From: Clostridia bacterium
GTDB lineage: Bacteria; Bacillota; Clostridia; DUPQ01
Reading direction: 5' to 3'
Assembly (NCBI GenBank): GCA_030592085.1
Contig: JAUUZV010000036.1
Location: 1 to 14,637 of the forward strand
DNA: 14,637 nucleotides
Within the stretch, counting starts at the first letter, position 1, and each line of letters opens with the position of its first letter. The position numbers and the translations under genes were made by a program. Under the pieces are notes generated by a model, which did no database searches, was not told the DNA's origin, and saw only the letters and a list, made by a program, of their open reading frames with translations. Shown here one piece after another: positions 7,979 through 14,023 of this stretch.

Positions 7979-8017
7979 AAGTATCACAAACGGTACTAAT
8001 ACTGCTTAATGATACTT
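7979..8017. repeat. Inverted repeat just upstream of the amidase promoter
   Basis: Perfect 8-bp arms AAGTATCA (7979-7986) and TGATACTT (8010-8017) are separated by 23 bases. They lie 9 bases upstream of the -35, where an activator or repressor might bind. There is no T-tract on either strand, so it does not look like a terminator. The function is unknown. Confidence 0.4.
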
Positions 8018-8324
8018 TGATTTCGTCACGTGTTTTGTTACCGTTATTTAGTTGTTATTTGGTGTATTTTAGGGTATAGAAAAAGTCACACAAACGACCG
8101 TTAATATGACTATGTAAATATATTTAATTGTGATTTATTGTTTTGTAACTAACCAAAGACTTCATTTTTTTTAACAGTCTCACTTAGAAACATATTATTA
8201 ATCGATATATCTTCTCATTCTCCTAATCATTACAGATAATAATTATGATACCATTTTATTTATCGGGAAAATGATTTCTATGAAATAAAGTAAAAGCTAG
8301 CTTAAATTTCTATACTTTAGTAAA

Positions 8325-8336
8325 TCATCATAAACC
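8325..8336 (+). repeat. 12-bp direct repeat, copy 1 (downstream of lipoprotein gene)
   Basis: TCATCATAAACC occurs here, 11 bases beyond the lipoprotein stop, and again in the same orientation at 9815-9826 upstream of the gene. The two copies thus bracket the whole lipoprotein gene at a spacing of about 1.5 kb. The flanking bases do not extend the match. Confidence 0.6.
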
Positions 8337-8347
8337 TTTATTAAAAT

Positions 8348-9613
8348 TTAATCTAAATTTTGCTTTATTGTTGATATTGATTTAATAATATTTTCCATCT
8401 CTGTACGCTTAAATGAATCAAAATCTTTAATCCACATAAATCTCCCTGCATAGTAATAACCATTATATAAGAAACCTATCTCTTTCAAGTAAATTGGATT
8501 TCCTCCACCAGTAAACACTTCCGTTATATAAGCTGTAGTATTATCTAAATTCTCTAAAATAATTTCTTCTGTTTCGCCAAAAATAGTATCGGAATTAGAA
8601 ATTTTATTTCTTAAATCATTTAAGAAGTAATCGTAAACCGTAGTCACATTATCTTCCGCTACAAGACTATCAATCTTAGTTACATCAATTAGAAGTTGGC
8701 CATTACTATATTCTAAAGCAAATACACTATTTGGTTTAAGAATCACATCTGAAGTAGTCCATAGACTAGTAACTGTAATCTCCATACTATGATCAATGCT
8801 CACATATACATTGTCTTCTTTTTTAGCCTGCACCAAATTAATCACATTACTTTCTAGTTGAGAATCAACTTCAATGGAATGTACCATGTTTATTAAGTCT
8901 TCCTCTGTTATATCATTACTATTAGCATATATTACGAAATTATATCCAAAATTACTGTTTGTTGCTTCACATATAATCGCTTTGTCATTATCATCTCTCA
9001 TTATTTGCCACAAAACATCCATTCCATTTGGTAATTTTTCAATTACTACTTCAGATTCTGAATATGTATTATCAAAATGAATTGCATAAAAATATGATAC
9101 TAATGAATTAAACTTAATATGTGCAGTTTCATTATAGTTATCTATGGGAGCATGATTAGCTCTAATCAGAGCATAATTTTCAATCACGTAATGCTCATCT
9201 GATAAAATATCTCTACCATTGTTGCTTTGTTCTTCTAAATTTTTTACATCAATAGAATACAACCCATTAGCTAAATATAGTCTACTACTATCACTTACTT
9301 CATTTGAAGTGTTCGTAGGTATAGATGCAGGAGTCGTAATTTTAGTAGTTGTTTGTGTTTGAGTAGTTGTTTGTGTTTGAGTAGTTGCTTGTGTTTGAGT
9401 AGTTGTTTGTGTTTTAGTAGTTGCTTGTATTTGAGTAGTTGCTTGTGTTGTTGTTATAACAGGTGCAATACTTGTTGATGACGTTAATGAAGTAGTAATA
9501 ATAGGCACAGTACTTGTTGCTTTAGGTTGCTTATTCTCGACTTTTGTAACACAACTAGATAGTAGGCTAGTTATTAAAATAACTACTAATATAATGATAA
9601 ATAATTTCTTCAT
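8348..9613 (-). CDS. Putative lipoprotein with Thr/Gln-rich repeat linker
   Basis: I do not recognise the family. The start used here is the ATG at 9611-9613, which gives MKK, a hydrophobic run and the lipobox LSSC with the lipidated Cys at residue 21, and has AGGGGGAAG just upstream. An in-frame ATG 18 codons earlier would place a charged stretch before the signal peptide and is rejected. The 421-residue product is a lipoprotein, then a Thr/Ser/Gln linker of about 80 residues (roughly 25-105) with hexapeptide repeats of the TTQTQ type, then a globular part of about 310 residues. The globular part may be two related modules: each ends in a similar pattern, ITEEDLINMVHSIEV and FKRTEMENIIKSIST, as in PsbP/DcrB-like lipoproteins. 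That link is only a guess. It probably sits on the outer face of the membrane with the linker spanning the wall. It stands alone between two long noncoding stretches, so its role cannot be inferred from neighbours. Confidence 0.8.
   Translation of the reverse strand: MKKLFIIILVVILITSLLSSCVTKVENKQPKATSTVPIITTSLTSSTSIAPVITTTQATTQIQATTKTQTTTQTQATTQTQTTTQTQTTTKITTPASIPTNTSNEVSDSSRLYLANGLYSIDVKNLEEQSNNGRDILSDEHYVIENYALIRANHAPIDNYNETAHIKFNSLVSYFYAIHFDNTYSESEVVIEKLPNGMDVLWQIMRDDNDKAIICEATNSNFGYNFVIYANSNDITEEDLINMVHSIEVDSQLESNVINLVQAKKEDNVYVSIDHSMEITVTSLWTTSDVILKPNSVFALEYSNGQLLIDVTKIDSLVAEDNVTTVYDYFLNDLRNKISNSDTIFGETEEIILENLDNTTAYITEVFTGGGNPIYLKEIGFLYNGYYYAGRFMWIKDFDSFKRTEMENIIKSISTIKQNLD
9344..9451 (-). 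repeat. In-frame 18-bp tandem repeat array in the lipoprotein gene
   Basis: Six units of 18 bp (plus-strand unit AGTAGTTGTTTGTGTTTG) lie at 9344, 9362, 9380, 9398, 9416 and 9434. The first two are identical; the others differ by one or two bases, and the last diverges at its end. Each unit encodes six residues of a Thr/Gln motif (TTQTQT or TTQTQA types). Because 18 is a multiple of three, gain or loss of units keeps the frame, so the linker length can vary between strains. Confidence 0.9.
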
Positions 9614-9667
9614 GCTTCCCCCTAATATACAATCTTGATAAAATTTCATCTTTGGTTTCCCTTCCAT

Positions 9668-9696
9668 ATTTTATCATATTGCATTATTATAAGCAA
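9668..9696 (-). promoter_or_regulatory. Possible promoter of the lipoprotein gene
   Basis: On the minus strand TTGCTT (9691-9696) and TAAAAT (9668-9673) are 17 bases apart, giving a start near 9661 and a leader of about 48 bases. The -10 matches five of six consensus bases but the -35 only three. The region is so AT-rich that other -10-like words exist, so this assignment is tentative. Confidence 0.35.
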
Positions 9697-9798
9697 TTAT
9701 ATGAGGTGGCTAGTAATCCTCTCATTTTATATTAGGTTTACATATACATAACCCTATTATATTTACCCAATAGATTAGATCTTCCTTATACATTCTTT

Positions 9799-9818
9799 CC
9801 TCGTCATTCCCTCGTCAT
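9799..9818 (-). repeat. Short tandem direct repeat CCTCGTCAT x2
   Basis: Two copies of CCTCGTCAT, 11 bases from start to start, lie in the spacer upstream of the lipoprotein gene (minus-strand reading ATGACGAGG). The period is close to one helical turn, which would suit side-by-side protein binding, but no function is known. It lies about 100 bases upstream of the tentative lipoprotein promoter. Confidence 0.5.
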
Positions 9819-9826
9819 CATAAACC
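9815..9826 (+). repeat. 12-bp direct repeat, copy 2 (upstream of lipoprotein gene)
   Basis: Exact partner of the TCATCATAAACC word at 8325-8336. This copy overlaps the second CCTCGTCAT unit and runs into the AACCC/GGGTT hairpin. Chance is possible in AT-rich DNA, but an exact 12-base match between two short spacers is mildly unexpected. Confidence 0.6.
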
Positions 9827-10071
9827 CGAAGGGTTATAAATGTTACAAGATTTTGACTCATTTTCTTCGAGTTACCTATATATACTTAAATATACCTACT
9901 GAACAAACTTACATGCTTGAAAGTGCTTTGTCCTAGTACTTAACGGTACTTATTTGAACTTATATTATCTTAATTAAATATGCTGATTGACGACTGGAAA
10001 TCGTGTTCATGTTAATTATTAATTCTAAATTTATATATTTTACGTCAGAATAAATCATTTCTTGAAGTGTT

Positions 10072-10620
10072 TTATTTTGTTTCAAAAGTTATTTTATCTT
10101 TAAATTTAGATGAATTGTATGAATTAATACATCCACAATATTTTTGTCTATACATTCCATGGTCCCTAGCCATATTTTGTCCTTCTCTATAAAAAGGTCT
10201 AAAATCAATGCATAAGAATTCTACTTTATATTTAGCTGCCATTTCATTTGCTATTTTAATGATCTTTTCATGTTGTTGATATGGACTTATTAACAATGTT
10301 GTAGTGAAATGAGTAAAATTGTTTTCACTTGCAAATTTTGCTGTTTTTTCAATTCTTAATGTATAACAAAAATCACAATTATCTGTTTTATTTTCCCAAT
10401 CAGATTGTCTAAAAGATTCTAGATGATGTAATTTAACTTTCTCTTCATTACAAAAGTCTTTTAAAGTCTCAAATCTTCTTAAATATTCTTTATATGGATG
10501 TATATTAGGGTTATAGTATAAACTCTCATAAGTAATATCACTCGTTTTAAAATACTTGTTAATATAAATTAAACAAGGAGCACAACAAGTTTGTATTAGT
10601 AATCTATCATTTTTCTTCAT
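10072..10620 (-). CDS. queH: Epoxyqueuosine reductase QueH
   Basis: Catalyses the last step of queuosine synthesis in tRNA, reducing epoxyqueuosine to queuosine; QueH (former DUF208) is the non-orthologous replacement of the cobalamin enzyme QueG. Seen: 182 residues, usual size. The N-terminal TCCAPC motif (C12, C13, C16) is followed by YYNPNIHP (35-42), CDFCYTLR with C82 and C85, TTTLLISPYQ (106-115), and a C-terminal DFRPFYREGQ followed by YCGC with C162 and C164. The family binds an iron-sulfur cluster through such cysteines. The start lies 14 bases inside the ruvB end, with AGGA seven bases upstream, so translation is coupled. Clostridial ruvB is often followed by another queuosine gene, queA, so the position fits the pathway. 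queH suggests that this organism finishes queuosine without B12 at this step; whether queG also exists cannot be seen. Confidence 0.93.
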   Translation of the reverse strand: MKKNDRLLIQTCCAPCLIYINKYFKTSDITYESLYYNPNIHPYKEYLRRFETLKDFCNEEKVKLHHLESFRQSDWENKTDNCDFCYTLRIEKTAKFASENNFTHFTTTLLISPYQQHEKIIKIANEMAAKYKVEFLCIDFRPFYREGQNMARDHGMYRQKYCGCINSYNSSKFKDKITFETK

Positions 10621-11608
10621 AAGGTAATCCTAAATGGTCATATCCTAATTTTGTTACGACTCTTCCCTTTGGTGTCTTATTAATAAATCCAAGCTGTAGT
10701 AAAAAGGGTTCATATACATCTTCAATAGTTTCTTTTTCTTCACTAATTGCTGATGAAATTGTTTCTAAACCAACTGGTCCACCACCAAATTTGTTAATAA
10801 TAGTTAATAAATACAACCTATCAGTAGCATCTAAACCAATTGAATCTACTTCAAGTTTTAAAAGACTATAATCAGCAATTTCTTTGTTTATAATTGTCAT
10901 GTCACTAATTTGAGCAAAATCTCTAACTCGCTTTAATAACCTATTTGCAATTCTAGGTGTTCCTCTTGAACGTCTAGCTATTTCAAAAGCACCTTGTTCA
11001 TCAATTGGAAAATGTAAAATTCCAGCAGAACGTTCAACAATTATTTTTAATTGTTCATTAGTATACATATCTAAACGTGAAATAACACCAAATCTATCTC
11101 GTAAAGGAGATGTTAACATTCCAGCTCTAGTTGTTGCACCAATTAAAGTAAATTGAGGTAGATCTAAACGTATACTTCTAGCACTTGGACCTTTACCAAT
11201 TATTATATCAAGTGCATAATCTTCCATTGCAGGATACAATATTTCTTCAACTGCTCTATTTAAACGATGTATTTCATCAATAAATAGTACATCATGTTCT
11301 CCTAGATTAGTTAAAATTGCTGCTAAGTCCCCTGCTTTTTCAATTGCTGGTCCACTAGTAATACGAATACTAACACCTAGTTCAGTTGCTATTATATTAG
11401 CTAAGGTTGTTTTACCAAGACCTGGAGGACCATATAACAAGACATGGTCAAGCGCTTCTTCTCGTTGTTTAGTAGCTTTAATAAATACTTTTATATTTGC
11501 TTTAACTTTTTCTTGACCAATATATTCTTCAAAATTTCTTGGTCTAAGTGAATTTTCATTAAAATCCTGTGAAGTTAATTGATTATCTAGATTTCTTTCA
11601 TTTTCCAT
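10607..11608 (-). CDS. ruvB: Holliday junction branch migration ATPase RuvB
   Basis: AAA+ hexameric motor that drives branch migration of Holliday junctions with RuvA. Seen: 333 residues, full length. Walker A GPPGLGKT is at 60-67, Walker B IDEIH at 110-114, sensor-1 GATTRAG at 157-163, and the LRDRFG segment at 169-174 contains the arginine-finger region. A C-terminal winged-helix domain (about 260-330) has FGGGPVGLETI and ends GYDHLGLPYEEK. The ATG at 11608 is preceded by GGAG with six bases spacing and lies 11 bases past the ruvA stop. Its stop overlaps queH by 14 bp. Confidence 0.98.
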   Translation of the reverse strand: MENERNLDNQLTSQDFNENSLRPRNFEEYIGQEKVKANIKVFIKATKQREEALDHVLLYGPPGLGKTTLANIIATELGVSIRITSGPAIEKAGDLAAILTNLGEHDVLFIDEIHRLNRAVEEILYPAMEDYALDIIIGKGPSARSIRLDLPQFTLIGATTRAGMLTSPLRDRFGVISRLDMYTNEQLKIIVERSAGILHFPIDEQGAFEIARRSRGTPRIANRLLKRVRDFAQISDMTIINKEIADYSLLKLEVDSIGLDATDRLYLLTIINKFGGGPVGLETISSAISEEKETIEDVYEPFLLQLGFINKTPKGRVVTKLGYDHLGLPYEEK

Positions 11609-11619
11609 TGTTTACTCCA

Positions 11620-12207
11620 TTAACCTATTGCTCTTAAAGCTTTTTTAATAATATCTTCTAATGAATCGCTTTCATTATATACTTTTCCAATAAGTTCTAT
11701 TGCATCTTTTGATTTATATCCAAGAACCATTAAAGCCATTTTAGCTTCATTTAATAATTCATCATTAATATTATCATTAACTAAAACTTGTTCATCATTT
11801 ATATCTAAATTCTTGAATTTATCTTTTAACTCTAAAATAATTCTTTGAGCTGTTTTTTTACCAACCCCATTTGCCTTTGAAATTGTTTTTTCATCATTAG
11901 TAGCAATAGCCATAGCAAATTCATTAGTACTTAATGTAGATAATACAGCAATACTAGCTTTAGGGCCAACACCAGATATACTTATTAACATTTTAAAAAT
12001 AACTAATTCTTCTTCATCCATAAATCCAAACAAAGAAAATTGATCTTCTCTTACATGAAGATATGTATGAATTAATACTTCTTCATTAATCATAATTTTA
12101 GATAGCGAAGTATAAGATGTGTTTATTCCATAACCAATACCATTATTTTCAATAATTACTTTTTGATTATCCTTATAAACAGCTATTCCTTTAATATATT
12201 TGTACAT
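11620..12207 (-). CDS. ruvA: Holliday junction branch migration subunit RuvA
   Basis: DNA-binding tetramer that holds the four-way junction open and loads RuvB. Seen: 195 residues, usual length. The N-terminal OB-fold (1-62) begins MYKYIKGIAV and contains HTYLHVREDQFSLFGF. Two helix-hairpin-helix motifs follow at ISISGVGPKAS (75-85) and ISKANGVGKKTA (109-120). A flexible acidic linker (about 133-150) precedes domain III (150-195), which contacts RuvB. The ATG shares one base with the ruvC stop (TAATG) and has AAGGAG upstream inside ruvC, so the two are coupled. Confidence 0.97.
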   Translation of the reverse strand: MYKYIKGIAVYKDNQKVIIENNGIGYGINTSYTSLSKIMINEEVLIHTYLHVREDQFSLFGFMDEEELVIFKMLISISGVGPKASIAVLSTLSTNEFAMAIATNDEKTISKANGVGKKTAQRIILELKDKFKNLDINDEQVLVNDNINDELLNEAKMALMVLGYKSKDAIELIGKVYNESDSLEDIIKKALRAIG

Positions 12208-12698
12208 TAAGTCTCCTTTTCAAATCGCGGATTATATGAATGTGCATGACATATAGCAACAGCTAGAGCATCAGCAACATCATCAGGTTTTGGAATAGTT
12301 TTTAAATTTAGTAATACTTTAACCATTTGCTGCACTTGACTTTTAGCAGCTCTACCATAACCACAAACTGCTTGTTTGACCTGTAGTGGTGTATATTCAT
12401 ATACAGGTAAATCATTATAAGAACCACTTAAAATCACAACACCACGACCATGACCAACCTTAATGGCTGTTTTAGTATTAGTATTAAAAAATAATTCTTC
12501 AACAGCCATAACATCTACATTATATTTTTTAATTATACTACTAATCTCTTTATAAATTACTAATAATCTCTTAGAAAAGACCATATCTGCTGGTGTAGTA
12601 ACAGCTCCATAGTCTATAACTTTAAATTTATTCCCTATGTATTCTACGATACCATAACCTGTAATCGCATATCCTGGATCAATACCTAAGATGATCAT
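12207..12698 (-). CDS. ruvC: Holliday junction resolvase RuvC
   Basis: Dimeric RNase H-fold endonuclease that cuts Holliday junctions symmetrically after RuvAB migration. Seen: 163 residues, typical. The four acidic catalytic positions are D7 in GIDPGYAITGYG, E67 in AVEELFFN, and D140 and D143 in KPDDVADALA, all present. VKQAVCGYGRAAKSQVQ (107-123) is the conserved DNA-contact region. It is the first gene of ruvC-ruvA-ruvB-queH. The ATG has GAGG four bases upstream, a somewhat short spacing. It is divergent from argG across a 105-base gap where no clear minus-strand promoter could be chosen among many AT-rich candidates. The ARG boxes proposed for argG lie in the same gap and could also influence ruvC. 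Confidence 0.97.
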   Translation of the reverse strand: MIILGIDPGYAITGYGIVEYIGNKFKVIDYGAVTTPADMVFSKRLLVIYKEISSIIKKYNVDVMAVEELFFNTNTKTAIKVGHGRGVVILSGSYNDLPVYEYTPLQVKQAVCGYGRAAKSQVQQMVKVLLNLKTIPKPDDVADALAVAICHAHSYNPRFEKET

Positions 12699-12710
12699 AA
12701 TTCCTCACAA

Positions 12711-12748
12711 AATGAATATTTAAAATATATATTGCATATTTATACATT
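12711..12748. promoter_or_regulatory. Candidate ArgR operator at argG (one good ARG box plus a weak upstream one)
   Basis: The 18-mer ATTGCATATTTATACATT (12731-12748) fits WNTGAATWWWWATTCANW at 16 of 18 positions and is a near-palindrome. It overlaps the argG -35 and most of the spacer. A second site at 12711-12728 has a perfect left half (AATGAATATTTA) but a poor right half. The two are separated by 2 bases, close to the paired spacing known for ArgR hexamer binding. The strong box shares most of its bases with the palindrome upstream of nadK. Confidence 0.6.
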
Positions 12749-12760
12749 TTATTGTATACT
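12732..12760 (+). promoter_or_regulatory. argGH promoter
   Basis: TTGCAT (-35, 12732-12737) and TATACT (-10, 12755-12760) are 17 bases apart on the plus strand. The predicted start near 12767 gives a leader of about 37 bases ending in GAGGAGG (12790-12796), seven bases before the ATG. The -35 is weak (TTG only) and is buried in the ARG box, as expected for a repressible biosynthetic promoter. Confidence 0.6.
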
Positions 12761-12803
12761 ACCTATAATATAAATATTTTATCATACTTGAGGAGGATTT
12801 TGT

Positions 12804-14021
12804 ATGAGTAATAAAGAGAAATTTCTATTAGCGTATTCCGGAGGATTAGATACATCCATCATTATACCTTGGTTAAAAGAAAACTATGATTGTGAAGTAA
12901 TTGCAATGGCCGCTGATGTTGGACAAGGTGATGAATTAGACCCTTTATATGAAAAAGCAAAACAAGCAGGAGCTACTAAATTATATATTGAAGATTTAAA
13001 TACTGAATTCATAAATAACTATGTATTCCCTACTTTAAAAGCATCTGCAGTTTATGAAAATAAATATTTACTAGGAACTTCATTTGCACGTCCTATTATT
13101 GCTAAACGGTTAGTTGAGATAGCATTATTAGAAAATTGTACTGCAATAGTTCATGGTTGTACTGGTAAAGGTAATGATCAAGTACGTTTCGAGTTAACAA
13201 TTAAAGCATTAGCACCTCATCTTAAAATTATTGCACCATGGAGAATTTGGGATATCGAATCTAGAGAAGATGCAATTGATTATGCAAATGAACGTAATAT
13301 TCCAATTCCTGTTACTAAGAAGGATAATTACAGCAGAGATCGGAATTTATGGCATTTAAGTCATGAAGGTAGTGATTTAGAAAACCCTGCTAATGAACCT
13401 AATTATGATAAATTACTAAAACTTTGTGTTACACCTGAAAATGCACCTGATAAAGCTGAATATGTAAAAGTCGAGTTTGAAAAAGGAATTCCAGTAGCTG
13501 TAAATGATAAAAAAATGAATGGTGTTGCTTTAATAACTGAATTAAATAAAATTGGTGGCAAACATGGTATTGGTATCATTGATATCTGCGAAAACCGTTT
13601 AGTTGGTATGAAATCACGTGGCGTATATGAAACTCCTGGTGGATCTATTTTATATTATGCACATAACGAGTTAGAATATTTATGTCTAGATAGAGAAACA
13701 TATCATTATAAAGAAGTTGTTTCTAAAAAATTCGCTGAATTAGTATATAATGGTCAATGGTTTACCCCATTACGTGAATCTATAAGTGCATTTGTTGATG
13801 TTACGCAACAAAACGTAACAGGTTGTGTTACACTAAAATTATATAAAGGAAATATTATTCCAGCAGGTACAACATCTAAATATTCATTACATGATGAAGA
13901 ATTATCATCATTTGAAAAAGATAATGTTTATAACCAAAGTGATTCAGAAGGATTTATTAACTTATTTGGATTACCTATGAAAGTACAAGCATTAATGGAA
14001 TTAAAAAATAAGGAAAAATAA
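12804..14021 (+). CDS. argG: Argininosuccinate synthase
   Basis: Joins citrulline and aspartate with ATP to give argininosuccinate, the penultimate step of arginine synthesis. Seen: 405 residues, full length. The ATP-PPase loop SGGLDTS is at 12-18, followed by GTSFARPIIAKR (91-102), HGCTGKGNDQVRFE (117-130, ATP and citrulline contact region), YSRDRNLWHLSHEG in the centre, and a C-terminal SLHDEELSSFEKD segment. The start is fixed by a consensus ribosome site seven bases upstream. It is followed two bases later by argH in the same transcript. The upstream promoter and ARG-box-like operator suggest repression by ArgR when arginine is plentiful. Confidence 0.98.
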   Translation: MSNKEKFLLAYSGGLDTSIIIPWLKENYDCEVIAMAADVGQGDELDPLYEKAKQAGATKLYIEDLNTEFINNYVFPTLKASAVYENKYLLGTSFARPIIAKRLVEIALLENCTAIVHGCTGKGNDQVRFELTIKALAPHLKIIAPWRIWDIESREDAIDYANERNIPIPVTKKDNYSRDRNLWHLSHEGSDLENPANEPNYDKLLKLCVTPENAPDKAEYVKVEFEKGIPVAVNDKKMNGVALITELNKIGGKHGIGIIDICENRLVGMKSRGVYETPGGSILYYAHNELEYLCLDRETYHYKEVVSKKFAELVYNGQWFTPLRESISAFVDVTQQNVTGCVTLKLYKGNIIPAGTTSKYSLHDEELSSFEKDNVYNQSDSEGFINLFGLPMKVQALMELKNKEK

Positions 14022-14023
14022 AT

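Larger units (their letters stand above)
7904..8347. other. Gene-poor intergenic stretch between lipoprotein gene and amidase operon
   Basis: This is 444 bp with no credible coding frame. It holds the amidase promoter and ribosome site at its left end, the AAGTATCA/TGATACTT inverted repeat, three copies of ACCGTT or its complement (7989-7994, 8040-8045, 8097-8102) and a repeated CACAAACG word (7985-7992 and 8089-8096). Next to the lipoprotein stop are weak AT-only inverted repeats (TAAAGTA 8286-8292 with TACTTTA 8313-8319; ATTTC/GAAAT at 8274-8286). These could form a poor terminator for the minus strand but have almost no GC and no good U-tract. No tRNA or known riboswitch was recognised. 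Confidence 0.6.
9614..10071. other. Gene-poor intergenic stretch between queH and lipoprotein gene
   Basis: This is about 458 bp with no convincing gene. It contains the tentative lipoprotein promoter and an 11-bp-period direct repeat CCTCGTCAT (9799-9807 and 9810-9818). An AACCC-GAA-GGGTT hairpin lies at 9824-9835 without a T-tract, so it is not an intrinsic terminator. A near-palindrome AGTACTTAACGGTACT (9935-9950) shares AACGGTACT with the other intergenic stretch, and a 12-bp word TCATCATAAACC (9815-9826) recurs past the lipoprotein stop. A 28-codon minus-strand frame (9775-9861) exists but lacks a good ribosome site. No clear terminator follows queH. Confidence 0.55.

Noticed and set aside
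8274..8319. AT-rich inverted repeats after the lipoprotein stop (ATTTC/GAAAT, TAAAGTA/TACTTTA, and the AAGCTAGCTT palindrome) as a terminator.
   Set aside because: The stems are almost all A-T, the GC-containing palindrome has no loop, and the U-tract is poor. Listed only as a weak possibility within the intergenic description.
9344..9451. Tandem repeats as a CRISPR array.
   Set aside because: The units are 18 bp with no spacers and form part of a continuous coding frame.
9614..9667. Upstream in-frame ATG at 9667 as the start of the lipoprotein gene.
   Set aside because: It would put 18 mostly polar residues in front of a perfect signal peptide and lipobox; the ATG at 9613 has the stronger ribosome site.
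9701..9726. Minus-strand sequence GAGAGGATTACTAGCCACCTC resembling the first hairpin of a preQ1-I riboswitch, attractive because queH is nearby.
   Set aside because: The expected A-rich tail and pseudoknot strand after the hairpin are missing, the stem has a bulge, and the element lies after queH and before an unrelated lipoprotein gene, not upstream of a queuosine gene.
9824..9835. AACCC-GAA-GGGTT hairpin as an intrinsic terminator for queH or for plus-strand transcripts.
   Set aside because: The stem is only five base pairs and neither strand has a following T-tract; it lies more than 230 bases beyond the queH stop.
12699..12803. A minus-strand promoter for ruvC in the argG-ruvC gap.
   Set aside because: Several TATA-like words exist, but none has a respectable -35 at 16-18 bases, so no choice can be supported.
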